Shown here piece by piece: positions 7,945-17,251 of a stretch of DNA of 31,761 nucleotides. Each line of letters starts with the position of its first letter. Positions within the stretch are counted from its first letter, which is position 1. The notes under the pieces were generated by a model. The model had not been told where the DNA came from and did not search any database. It saw only the letters and a list, made by a program, of their open reading frames with translations. The stretch is from JBHHYN01 sp046757565 (GTDB lineage Bacteria > Pseudomonadota > Gammaproteobacteria > Eutrophobiales > Eutrophobiaceae), in contig JBHHYN010000023.1 of the NCBI GenBank assembly GCA_046757565.1, positions 1 through 31,761 of the forward strand, given 5' to 3'. The position numbers and the translations under genes are program-made.

Positions 7945-8718
7945 GTGGCCAAAATTATAGCAGTTGCCAATCAGAAAGGTGGCGTGGGCAAGACCACCAC
8001 CAGTGTCAATCTCGCTGCGTCGCTGGCGGCAACCCGGCGCTCCGTGCTGCTGGTGGACATGGACCCGCAGGGCAATGCGACGATGGGCAGCGGCATTGAT
8101 AAAGACAGTCTGGAGATCTCCAGCTACGATGTGTTAATGGCGGAGATGGATATCTCGCAGGTATTGGTGCGATCGGAGGCGTGTCATTATGATCTATTGC
8201 CAGGTAATTCCGATCTGACCGGAGCGGAAGTCGGTCTGCTGGAAGAGATTGCCCGTGAAGTCCGTTTACGCCAGGCGCTTGAACGGATCAAGGCTAATTA
8301 CGATTTTATCTTTATCGATTGTCCGCCGTCTTTAAACATGTTGACGGTGAACGCGCTGGTGGCAGCCAATGCGGTTATCATTCCCATGCAGTGTGAATAT
8401 TATGCCCTGGAAGGGCTCACCGCCCTGCTGGAGACCATTGAGAAAATCCGTAAGTATCTGAATCCCCATCTCAGGATTGAAGGGTTGTTAAGGACCATGT
8501 TCGATCCCAGAAATAATCTGGCAAACCAGGTTTCGGCCCAGCTTCTGCAGCACTTTGGCGATACGGTTTATCGCACTATCATTCCCCGTAATGTACGCCT
8601 GGCCGAGGCCCCCAGCCACGGCCTTCCTATTATTAAATACGATAAATCTTCACGCGGCGCCCTGGCTTATCTGGCGCTGGCGGGAGAGATGTTGAACCGT
8701 GCAGGCCAGGCGGCATAA
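7945..8718 (+). CDS. parA: Chromosome partitioning ATPase ParA (Soj)
   Basis: A 257-residue deviant Walker ATPase that moves ParB-parS complexes and so segregates the chromosomal origin. The N-terminus carries the deviant Walker A KGGVGKTT at residues 11-18, followed by VDMDPQGNATMG (A' motif) and FIDCPPSLNMLTVNAL (Walker B). The C-terminal RNVRLAEAPSHGLPIIKYD is typical of chromosomal ParA. The start is GTG at 7945 with AGGA six bases upstream. parB follows after 98 bp. Chromosomal rather than plasmid type is supported by the mnmG-rsmG-parAB-atp order. Confidence 0.97.
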   Translation: MAKIIAVANQKGGVGKTTTSVNLAASLAATRRSVLLVDMDPQGNATMGSGIDKDSLEISSYDVLMAEMDISQVLVRSEACHYDLLPGNSDLTGAEVGLLEEIAREVRLRQALERIKANYDFIFIDCPPSLNMLTVNALVAANAVIIPMQCEYYALEGLTALLETIEKIRKYLNPHLRIEGLLRTMFDPRNNLANQVSAQLLQHFGDTVYRTIIPRNVRLAEAPSHGLPIIKYDKSSRGALAYLALAGEMLNRAGQAA

Positions 8719-8816
8719 ATTACAGATGAGAGAGGACAAAAGACGGAAACAATAAAAGATGAATACCTGTTATTTTTATTCTTTCTTGTCAACGCAATCC
8801 ATCGGTACTGTTGTTT

Positions 8817-9686
8817 ATGGCCGCTAAGAAACGGGGACTCGGTAAGGGACTGGATGCCTTATTAGGACAACGGGCGGCCAGTGACCTTGCCGCGCTCGAT
8901 AACGAAGATGAACTCAGATATCTGCCGGTTGACCTGTTGCAACGCAGCCCCTATCAACCCAGATCCGATTTCAAGCAGCAGGCCCTGCAGGATATGGCGG
9001 ACTCCATCAAGGTGCAGGGAGTCGTGCAGCCGATCGTTGTGCGGCCACTCAGTCACGGCGAGAAGTTTGAAATCATTGCCGGTGAGCGGCGCTGGCGCGC
9101 CTCGCAAATGGCCGGCCTGCATGAAGTACCGGCCGTGGTGCGAAAGCTGGATGACCAGACCGCCATGTGTCTCGCTCTTATTGAGAATATTCAACGGGAA
9201 GATCTGAATCCTCTTGAGCAGGCGCGGGCCCTGTCCAGGCTGATGCTTGAATTTGAGATGACCCATGAGGCGCTCGCCGATGCCGTTGGCCGCTCACGCT
9301 CCACGGTCACTAATCTGCTGCGTCTGCTGGAGCTCAGCGATAAAGTCAAAGCGATGCTCGAGCAGGGGCAGTTAGAGATGGGGCATGCACGGGCATTACT
9401 GAGTCTGTCCGGGCCACAACAACAGGGGCTGGCCCAGCGTATCGTAAAACAGGGTCTGTCAGTTCGTGCGGCCGAAGCCCTGGTGCGCAGGCTGCAGGCC
9501 GGATCCGCTAAGGCAAACAAACCGGCCAGGACGCCAGATCCGAATATCAGCCGTCTTGAAGCTGATCTGTCCGGGCGTCTGGGCAGCCCGGTCGCCATAA
9601 AACACACGAAAAAAGGTAAAGGCACAGTGCTAATCACCTATAATTCTCTGGAGGAGCTGGACGGGATATTGTCGAAAATCAAGTAG
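8817..9686 (+). CDS. parB: Chromosome partitioning protein ParB (Spo0J)
   Basis: A DNA-binding CTP-dependent clamp that loads at parS sites near the origin and works with ParA. The 289-residue product starts MAAKKRGLGKGLDALLG, a typical ParA-interacting tail. The ParB/Srx domain contains PYQPR, IVVRP and GERRWRA (the CTP-binding box), followed by ENIQREDLNPLEQA and a helix-turn-helix around VGRSRSTVTNLLRLLEL. The C-terminal dimerisation part is short but complete. ATG at 8817 is preferred to TTG at 8811. No parS-like TGTTTCACGTGAAACA was noticed in the window, although parS often lies near these genes. Confidence 0.97.
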   Translation: MAAKKRGLGKGLDALLGQRAASDLAALDNEDELRYLPVDLLQRSPYQPRSDFKQQALQDMADSIKVQGVVQPIVVRPLSHGEKFEIIAGERRWRASQMAGLHEVPAVVRKLDDQTAMCLALIENIQREDLNPLEQARALSRLMLEFEMTHEALADAVGRSRSTVTNLLRLLELSDKVKAMLEQGQLEMGHARALLSLSGPQQQGLAQRIVKQGLSVRAAEALVRRLQAGSAKANKPARTPDPNISRLEADLSGRLGSPVAIKHTKKGKGTVLITYNSLEELDGILSKIK

Positions 9687-9731
9687 AGGCCTGTTTTTTT
9701 ATTGAATTCATGAGTTTGTAGACGACAACGA

Positions 9732-9760
9732 TTGATTAGCTGTGTCCGACTATTTATAAT
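9732..9760 (+). promoter_or_regulatory. Predicted sigma70-type promoter of the atp operon
   Basis: TTGATT at 9732-9737 and TATAAT at 9755-9760 are separated by exactly 17 bases. It lies 50 bp before the atpI start and after parB, so it is well placed to drive atpIBEFHAGDC. The call rests on consensus match only. Confidence 0.65.
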
Positions 9761-9809
9761 TTTCAGACGGGATTCGATTCGGGGTATATCTATAATAAGC
9801 AGGCTCAGC

Positions 9810-10235
9810 ATGTGGTTACGGCTGAAGCCCTGGGGTGGTTGGCGGTTGCAAGACCATACGAACAATATAGAGGGCAAGGTAGCCGCATACAGGGTTCTGG
9901 CTGTAGAGACCGTCATTACAGCTTTTTTGGCCCTTCTTTTGTCTATAAGTGTTGATATTGTGGCAGCCTATTCGGCAATCCTGGGCGGGTTGGCGTTTGT
10001 TGCGCCGAATGTGCTGTTTGCCAGATATGCGTTCAGACATTCAGCCATTGCCTCGGCCAACCTGGCAGTTGCCTGGTTTTATATCGGTGAAGCGATAAAA
10101 ATAATAACCACCATATTGATTTTCGCGGTCTGTTTTGTATGGGTGAATCCAATAAATGTAATGGTGCTGTTTGCCTCGTTTATTGGAATGGTGGTAGTCA
10201 ACCTGATTGGACTGGCGGTGCTTGCTCCAAACTGA
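9810..10235 (+). CDS. atpI: ATP synthase protein I (AtpI)
   Basis: A small membrane protein that assists assembly of the c-ring or ion homeostasis in F1Fo ATP synthase operons. The 141-residue product has four hydrophobic segments (about residues 25-45, 47-65, 75-98 and 104-125) and family features: ILGGLAFVAPNVLFARYAFRH and GEAIKIITT. The frame is open from 9732, but ATG at 9810 is chosen because upstream codons overlap the predicted promoter and an AGG-containing segment precedes the ATG. It is the first gene of the atp operon and is separated from atpB by 190 bp containing palindromes. Confidence 0.85.
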   Translation: MWLRLKPWGGWRLQDHTNNIEGKVAAYRVLAVETVITAFLALLLSISVDIVAAYSAILGGLAFVAPNVLFARYAFRHSAIASANLAVAWFYIGEAIKIITTILIFAVCFVWVNPINVMVLFASFIGMVVVNLIGLAVLAPN

Positions 10236-10308
10236 GGGATCTCCGGTATATACATGCATGATGAAATCGGAGACGAAAAACGACAATGCGGTTTTCATTT
10301 CCCTCACA

Positions 10309-10338
10309 CAGTTTAATCACTTAATTGTGGTTAAACTG
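10309..10338. repeat. Hairpin in the atpI-atpB spacer
   Basis: CAGTTTAATCAC at 10309-10320 pairs with GTGGTTAAACTG at 10327-10338 over 12 positions with one G-T pair, leaving the loop TTAATT. No T-run follows. It may act on mRNA processing or as a protein-binding site; the function is unknown. Confidence 0.6.
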
Positions 10339-10362
10339 CAGGGAGATATCTCTGTAAACACC

Positions 10363-10388
10363 GGGATCTCCGATTAATCGGAGATCCC
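10363..10388. repeat. Perfect 26-bp palindrome before atpB
   Basis: The 26 bases have GGGATCTCCG at the left end and CGGAGATCCC at the right end, around ATTAAT, and are fully self-complementary. The end is 37 bp before the atpB ATG. A degenerate relative begins at 10236 (GGGATCTCCGG) with CGGAGA at 10268-10273. A smaller palindrome GAGATATCTC lies at 10343-10352. Such structure could set mRNA stability between low-expressed atpI and the rest of the operon, or bind a regulator. Confidence 0.7.
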
Positions 10389-10425
10389 TTGATAATTGAC
10401 AGCAAATAGCAAAGAGACGGCACAA

Positions 10426-11298
10426 ATGTCGACACATGAAGGTCTGACCTCAACCGGTTACATGCAGCATCATCTGCAAAACATGGTTTACGGTAAACTG
10501 CCGGCCGGTTATGAACGTCATGATGGTGAGGTGGTGCAGGTACCTACCTGGACCCTGGCCCACAGCCCGGAAGAAGCCGTCGATATGGGTTTCTGGGCGG
10601 TCAATGTCGATACCATGGGTTGGTCTGTTTTTCTGGGGCTGATCTTTGCCTACCTGTTTCGCAGGGTCGCCAAGAAGGCGACTATCGGTGTTCCCGCCGG
10701 TCTGCAAAATGCCATCGAGATATTGGTGGAGTTTGCCGATAACAGTGTCACGGATACATTTCACGGCCGTTCCCATCCAGTTATTGCGCCCCTGGCGTTG
10801 ACGATATTTGTCTGGATATTGATGATGAACAGCATGGATTGGGTGCCGGTGGATATCTTCCCGCTTCTAGCGCAATGGCTCTCCGGCGATCCGCATCTTT
10901 ATTTCAGGATCGTACCAACGGCCGATCCCAATATCACCTTCGGCTTCTCAATCAGTGTCTTTATGCTGATCATCTATTACAGTGTCAAGATAAAGGGTAT
11001 CAGCGGTTTTATCGGTGAATTGACACTGCATCCATTTGGCAAGTTCATGATCCCGTTTAATCTGTTTCTTGAAGGCGTCAGTCTGATTGCCAAACCAGTA
11101 TCACTGGCCTTACGGTTATTCGGTAACCTGTATGCGGGTGAATTGTTATTTCTGCTTATTGCCATGCTGGGTTACTGGCAATTACCCGCCCATTTTGTCT
11201 GGGCGGTTTTTCATCTCATCGTTGTTCCTTTGCAGGCCTTTATCTTCATGATGCTGACCATTGTCTATCTGGGTATGGCCCATGAAACATCGCATTAG
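10426..11298 (+). CDS. atpB: ATP synthase Fo subunit a
   Basis: Forms the half-channels that carry protons to and from the c-ring. The 290-residue product has about six hydrophobic segments. The essential arginine lies in LALRLFGNLYAGEL (Arg230), matching E. coli Arg210. A histidine-rich, soluble N-terminus of about 60 residues precedes the first membrane segment. ATG at 10426 is chosen over TTG at 10396 because MSTHEG fits family starts. atpE follows after 40 bp. Confidence 0.96.
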   Translation: MSTHEGLTSTGYMQHHLQNMVYGKLPAGYERHDGEVVQVPTWTLAHSPEEAVDMGFWAVNVDTMGWSVFLGLIFAYLFRRVAKKATIGVPAGLQNAIEILVEFADNSVTDTFHGRSHPVIAPLALTIFVWILMMNSMDWVPVDIFPLLAQWLSGDPHLYFRIVPTADPNITFGFSISVFMLIIYYSVKIKGISGFIGELTLHPFGKFMIPFNLFLEGVSLIAKPVSLALRLFGNLYAGELLFLLIAMLGYWQLPAHFVWAVFHLIVVPLQAFIFMMLTIVYLGMAHETSH

Positions 11299-11338
11299 GC
11301 CTGTGTAACTAATATAACTGTAAAATCTGGAGGGTAAA

Positions 11339-11608
11339 ATGGAAACAATTCTGGCATTTACTGTCTTAGGTGTCCTGCTCGTTCTGGGCATGGGTGCGCT
11401 GGGTACGGCAATCGGATTCGGTCTGCTGGGCGGGCGCTTCCTGGAAGGCGCCGCACGTCAACCTGAACTGGCCCCTATGCTGCAGGTGAAGATGTTTCTG
11501 GTCGCCGGTCTTGTCGATGCGGTGAGCATGATCGGCATCGGTATCGGTATGTGGTTTACCTTTGCCAATCCCTATATTGCTGCTTTGCAATCCCTGGTCG
11601 GCCAATGA
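11339..11608 (+). CDS. atpE: ATP synthase Fo subunit c
   Basis: Rotor-ring proteolipid of F1Fo ATP synthase. The 89-residue hairpin has two membrane helices linked by the polar loop EGAARQPELAP. The ion-binding carboxylate is Asp60 in AGLVDAVSM, matching E. coli Asp61; the residues around it look like the proton type, although this is not proof of ion specificity. A strong ribosome binding site (GGAGGG) lies 4-5 bases before the ATG, fitting the high copy number of this subunit. Confidence 0.97.
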   Translation: METILAFTVLGVLLVLGMGALGTAIGFGLLGGRFLEGAARQPELAPMLQVKMFLVAGLVDAVSMIGIGIGMWFTFANPYIAALQSLVGQ

Positions 11609-11649
11609 GAAAAAATTTCTGAATCCGGCAGTTAACACAGGAGACGGAT

Positions 11650-12120
11650 ATGAATTTCAATGCGACTTTAATCGGTCAAATTTTCGCATTCGCGGTATTC
11701 TGGTTTTTCTGTGCGAAACTTGTCTGGCCTTATATCATTAAAGCAATGGAGGAGCGCCAAACAAAGATCGCAGACGGACTGGCTGCCGCAGAAAAGGGCC
11801 AACATGAACTGGAACTGGCCGGGAAACGTTCTATAGAGATTTTGCGCGAAGGCAAGGAACAGTCCCAGGGATTCATTGCCCAGGCACAGAAACGGGCGGA
11901 CGAGATCGTTGAAGAAGCCAAGGGCAATGCCCAGGTAGAGGGAGAACGAATTCTGGCGGCGGCGCGTGCGGAAATCGATCACGAACGACAACAGACAAAG
12001 GAGGCATTACGGCGGGAAGTAGCGAAACTTGCGGTCATGGGCGCGGAACAGATTTTGATGCGGGAAGTGGATAGTAACGCCCACAAGGAACTCCTTGACA
12101 GGATCAGCGCCGGCTTATAA
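11650..12120 (+). CDS. atpF: ATP synthase Fo subunit b
   Basis: Peripheral stalk subunit that holds F1 against rotation. The 156-residue protein has one N-terminal membrane helix (residues about 7-27) followed by a long charged coiled coil rich in Ala, Glu, Lys and Arg. Length equals E. coli b (156). Start ATG 11650 follows AGGAGACGG. atpH begins 11 bp after the stop. Confidence 0.97.
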   Translation: MNFNATLIGQIFAFAVFWFFCAKLVWPYIIKAMEERQTKIADGLAAAEKGQHELELAGKRSIEILREGKEQSQGFIAQAQKRADEIVEEAKGNAQVEGERILAAARAEIDHERQQTKEALRREVAKLAVMGAEQILMREVDSNAHKELLDRISAGL

Positions 12121-12131
12121 GGCGAACGGGA

Positions 12132-12668
12132 ATGCAGGAAAAGATCACACTGGCACGTCCCTATGCCATAGCGGCCTTTGAACAGGCCCGGGATGAAGGT
12201 GATCTGGGGGCATGGTCAGAGATGCTGAATGTATTGAGTCTGGTGGTATCGGACCCGCAGATGCAGCCTGTGTTGAATAATCCCAGACTGGCCGCATCGT
12301 TTTTGTCAGATCTCATCCAGGATATCTGTTCGGAGTATCTGTCCCAAACCGGCAGGAATTTTGTCAAGCTCCTGGCTGATAATGGCCGGCTGATATTGGC
12401 GCCGCAGATTTACCAACTGTACGAACAGAGCCGTACCGAGGCGGAAGGCATCGTCGAGGTGGAAGTGGTGTCTGCTTATTCATTGGAAGGGGACGAGGTA
12501 GAGAAAATAACCGATGCGCTGGCCAGGCACTTTGAGAAAAAAATTAATATCAGTACCCGTATCGATGAGTCGCTGATCGGTGGTGCAGTAATCCATGCCG
12601 GGGACTCCGTCATCGATGCCTCGTTAAAAGGCAGGTTGAAACAATTGAGTAGTGAGTTGGCGGAATAA
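12132..12668 (+). CDS. atpH: ATP synthase F1 subunit delta
   Basis: Connects the peripheral stalk to the top of F1. The 178-residue product has the N-terminal six-helix domain beginning ARPYAIAAFEQARDEG and the conserved C-terminal ESLIGGAVIHAGDSVIDASLKGRL. Length matches E. coli (177). Start ATG 12132 follows GGGA; the gap after atpF is 11 bp. Confidence 0.97.
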   Translation: MQEKITLARPYAIAAFEQARDEGDLGAWSEMLNVLSLVVSDPQMQPVLNNPRLAASFLSDLIQDICSEYLSQTGRNFVKLLADNGRLILAPQIYQLYEQSRTEAEGIVEVEVVSAYSLEGDEVEKITDALARHFEKKINISTRIDESLIGGAVIHAGDSVIDASLKGRLKQLSSELAE

Positions 12669-12713
12669 CTTTTTTATAACAAGAATTAAATCGGTAGCTA
12701 TTGAGGAATAATT

Positions 12714-14255
12714 ATGTCAATCAGTGCAACAGAAATCAGTGACCTGATAAAGAAAAAAATCAAGGGCCTGGATCTCGGAACAGAGGCCCGTACTGAAGGA
12801 ACCATTGTCAGTCTGACCGACGGCATCGCCAGAATACACGGTCTGAGCGATGTCATGCAGGGTGAAATGATAGAGTTTCCCGGCAATACCTATGGATTGG
12901 CATTGAACCTGGAACGGGACTCGGTCGGCGCCGTGGTCATGGGAAATTACGAACATCTGTCGGAAGGCGATACCGTTAAATGTACACAGCGTATTCTTGA
13001 AGTGCCGATCGGTCCTGAATTACTCGGCCGTGTTGTGGACTCGCTGGGCACCCCCATAGACGGCAAGGGCGATGTTGGCTGTACCCGGACATCCCCGGTT
13101 GAGAAGATTGCCCCGGGTGTGATCGCCAGACAGTCTGTTTCAGAACCGGTCCAGACCGGTCTCAAATCAATCGACTCGATGGTGCCAATTGGACGAGGCC
13201 AGCGAGAATTGATTATTGGTGACCGTCAGACCGGCAAGACGGCCGTTGCCATCGATACTATTATCAACCAGAAGGGTACCGGCGTTAAATGTATCTATGT
13301 AGCGATTGGTCAGAAAGCCTCCTCCATCTCTGCTGTCATCAATAAACTGCATGAACATGGCGCCATGGAACATACTATCGTCGTGGCCGCAACGGCCTCC
13401 GATTCAGCGGCCAAGCAATACATCGCTCCCTATGCCGGTTGCACCATGGGTGAGTATTTTCGCGATCGTGGCGAAGATGCCCTGATCATCTATGATGATT
13501 TGACAAAACAGGCCTGGGCGTATCGTCAGGTTTCCCTGTTGTTGAGACGTCCACCAGGCCGGGAAGCCTATCCCGGTGATGTGTTTTACCTGCATTCACG
13601 CCTGCTGGAACGCGCTTCGAGAATCAATGCCGATTATGTAGAGAAGATCACTAATGGGGAAGTCAAGGGGAAAACCGGATCGTTGACCGCACTACCGATT
13701 ATCGAAACACAGGCAGGCGACGTCTCCGCTTTTGTTCCTACTAATGTAATTTCCATCACCGACGGTCAGATCTTCCTGGAAACCGATCTGTTCAATTCCG
13801 GTTTCCGCCCCGCTATAAATGCCGGCCTGTCCGTTTCCCGTGTCGGAGGCGCTGCACAGACCAGGATCATCAAGAAGCTGGGTGGGGGTGTGCGCCTGGC
13901 GCTGGCCCAGTACCGGGAACTGGCGGCCTTTGCCCAGTTTGCCTCGGATCTGGATGAAACGACCCGCGCGCAGCTTGAACGTGGGCAACGGGTGATGGAG
14001 TTGATGAAACAGAAACAATATTCGCCGTTAACTATCGCTGAGATGGCCGTCAGCCTGTATGCAGCGGAGCATGGTTATCTGGACGATATCGAACTGGAGA
14101 AGATCGGTGCTTTTGAGGCGGCGTTACTTAATTTCATGAATTCCGAGAAGAGCGAACTCATACAACGGATCAACGACAGCGGTGATTATGATGATGATAT
14201 TGATGCGGCGTTGAATAGTGGTATCGAGGAGTTTAAACAGAACCATACCTGGTAA
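12714..14255 (+). CDS. atpA: ATP synthase F1 subunit alpha
   Basis: Non-catalytic nucleotide-binding subunit of the F1 hexamer. The 513 residues equal the E. coli length. The P-loop GDRQTGKT is at residues 169-176, the same position as in E. coli. The ATP synthase alpha/beta signature region near PAINAGLSVSRVGGAAQ is intact, including the arginine-finger context SRVGG. Start ATG 12714 follows TTGAGGAATAATT. Confidence 0.98.
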   Translation: MSISATEISDLIKKKIKGLDLGTEARTEGTIVSLTDGIARIHGLSDVMQGEMIEFPGNTYGLALNLERDSVGAVVMGNYEHLSEGDTVKCTQRILEVPIGPELLGRVVDSLGTPIDGKGDVGCTRTSPVEKIAPGVIARQSVSEPVQTGLKSIDSMVPIGRGQRELIIGDRQTGKTAVAIDTIINQKGTGVKCIYVAIGQKASSISAVINKLHEHGAMEHTIVVAATASDSAAKQYIAPYAGCTMGEYFRDRGEDALIIYDDLTKQAWAYRQVSLLLRRPPGREAYPGDVFYLHSRLLERASRINADYVEKITNGEVKGKTGSLTALPIIETQAGDVSAFVPTNVISITDGQIFLETDLFNSGFRPAINAGLSVSRVGGAAQTRIIKKLGGGVRLALAQYRELAAFAQFASDLDETTRAQLERGQRVMELMKQKQYSPLTIAEMAVSLYAAEHGYLDDIELEKIGAFEAALLNFMNSEKSELIQRINDSGDYDDDIDAALNSGIEEFKQNHTW

Positions 14256-14304
14256 TAGAGTTAACGGTAGAGAGATAAGAGTTACTCAAGATGCGGATTA
14301 ACTA

Positions 14305-15168
14305 ATGGCTGCAGCGAAGGAAATACGAACCAAGATTGCGAGTGTTAAAAATACTCGGAAAATCACCAAGGCCATGGAGATGGTAGCGGCCAGTAAAATG
14401 CGCAAGGCACAGGACCGTATGCATGCGGCTCGCCCCTATGCAGACAGGATCAGGAACGTCATTACCCATCTGGGTCATGCTCATCCGGAATATCATCATG
14501 CCTATCTCAGGGAACGTGCCGAGATCAGGCGCATTGGTTTGATTATCATTTCGACGGATCGTGGTTTATGTGGAGGTTTGAATTCAAATCTGTTTCGCGA
14601 AGTTATCCAGCGCATGAAACAATGGCAGGAGCAGGATGTTGACCTGGACCTGTGTATTATTGGTAATAAGGCCGTTGGTTATTTTAATCGGATTGGCGCC
14701 AATATCGTCGGGCAGGCCTCTCGTTTAGGCGATGCCCCCGGCGTTGAAGACCTGATCGGTGCGGTAAAGATCATGCTGAACGCATTTATCGAAGAGAGGA
14801 TCGATCAGCTTTATCTGGTGACCAATGAATTTGTAAATTCAATGACACAAAATCCACAGGTAGAGCAGATCCTGCCTGTTAAACATGGTGGTGAATCCGA
14901 AATCAAGCATTACTGGGATTATATTTATGAGCCTGATGCGAAAGAGGTGCTGGACCATCTGCTGCAACGTTATATCGAGTCATTGGTATATCAGGGTGTG
15001 GTAGAGAACATCGCCTGTGAGCAGGCGGCGCGTATGGTAGCCATGAAGAGCGCCTCGGACAATGCAGGCAAGCTTATTGATGAATTACAACTTATCTATA
15101 ACAAGGCGCGTCAGGCGGCAATAACACAGGAGTTGTCAGAGATAGTCGGTGGAGCTGCGGCAGTTTAG
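14305..15168 (+). CDS. atpG: ATP synthase F1 subunit gamma
   Basis: Central rotor shaft of F1. The 287-residue protein starts with the long N-terminal helix (TKIASVKNTRKITKAMEMVAA) and ends with the C-terminal helix signature MVAMKSASDNAGKLIDELQL. The Rossmann-like core has ISTDRGLCGGLNSNL. Length equals E. coli gamma. Start ATG 14305. Confidence 0.98.
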   Translation: MAAAKEIRTKIASVKNTRKITKAMEMVAASKMRKAQDRMHAARPYADRIRNVITHLGHAHPEYHHAYLRERAEIRRIGLIIISTDRGLCGGLNSNLFREVIQRMKQWQEQDVDLDLCIIGNKAVGYFNRIGANIVGQASRLGDAPGVEDLIGAVKIMLNAFIEERIDQLYLVTNEFVNSMTQNPQVEQILPVKHGGESEIKHYWDYIYEPDAKEVLDHLLQRYIESLVYQGVVENIACEQAARMVAMKSASDNAGKLIDELQLIYNKARQAAITQELSEIVGGAAAV

Positions 15169-15222
15169 CAAAGGTCACAGTGCAAAATTAAAAGGTTTTT
15201 TGTGTAAAGGGGAACCAAACAA

Positions 15223-16605
<1,383 letters not shown>

Positions 16606-16626
16606 AGGCCGGGAGGTATCATAAAC

Positions 16627-17058
16627 GTGGCCATGACCATACATGTTGATATCGTGAGTGCCGAACAGGAGATCTTTTCAGGCCCGGCGGAAATGGTGTT
16701 CGCCCCGGCTGTGATGGGTGAAGTCGGTATCGCTCCGCATCATACACCGCTCGTTACCCGGCTTGCTCCCGGCGAAGTGAGGTTGCAATTGCCAAACGGG
16801 GAGGAAGATGCCTTTTATGTTTCCGGCGGGATACTGGAAGTTCAGCCTGATATCGTGACGGTGTTGTCGGATACCGCCATGCGGGCGGAGGACCTGGATG
16901 AAGCAGCCGTTATCAAGGCCAAGGAGGAAGCAGAGCAGCAGTTACAGGAGCGTGGTGAAGCAGGCATTGATTACGCAACTGCCCTGGCGCACCATGCGGA
17001 ATTGGCAGCGCAATTGCGCGCCATTGAGCACTTGCGTAAGCGTACCGGGCGTTCCTGA
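16627..17058 (+). CDS. atpC: ATP synthase F1 subunit epsilon
   Basis: Rotor subunit and inhibitor of ATP hydrolysis. The 143-residue protein has the N-terminal beta-sandwich (VDIVSAEQEIFSG, then GEVGIAPHHTPLVT) and a C-terminal helical hairpin of about 50 residues. GTG at 16627 is preferred because MAMT at the start matches E. coli MAMTYHLDVVSAEQ; ATG at 16633 is the alternative. Last gene of the atp operon. Confidence 0.97.
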   Translation: MAMTIHVDIVSAEQEIFSGPAEMVFAPAVMGEVGIAPHHTPLVTRLAPGEVRLQLPNGEEDAFYVSGGILEVQPDIVTVLSDTAMRAEDLDEAAVIKAKEEAEQQLQERGEAGIDYATALAHHAELAAQLRAIEHLRKRTGRS

Positions 17059-17068
17059 TAGATTAAAA

Positions 17069-17110
17069 GTTAAAAGTGGAAAGTGGAAAGTGGAAAGTGG
17101 AAAGTGTAGA
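17069..17110 (+). repeat. Heptanucleotide tandem repeat (GTGGAAA)
   Basis: Four perfect copies of GTGGAAA lie at 17076-17103, preceded by the related GTTAAAA (17069-17075) and followed by a partial GTGTAGA. It begins 11 bp after the atpC stop, in the atpC-glmU spacer. The rest of that 193-bp spacer shows no gene. Copy-number change by slippage is possible; no effect on coding frames is expected. Confidence 0.85.
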
Positions 17111-17251
17111 AAAGCGACAGCCATTGCGGCTTTAATGGTGTGTTGACCACTTGCCTCACAAGTCCACCCTTCTTCTCTATTTACACAAGATCATGCGGAC
17201 CGGAAGGATAGTGTTTCTTTTCCCCCTGAAATTTATACTTTTTACTTATTC

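Noticed and set aside
8719..8816. parS site near parAB
   Set aside because: No TGTTTCACGTGAAACA-like palindrome was found here or noticed elsewhere in the window.
9687..9731. Rho-independent terminator after parB
   Set aside because: A T-run follows AGGCCT, but no adequate stem is present.
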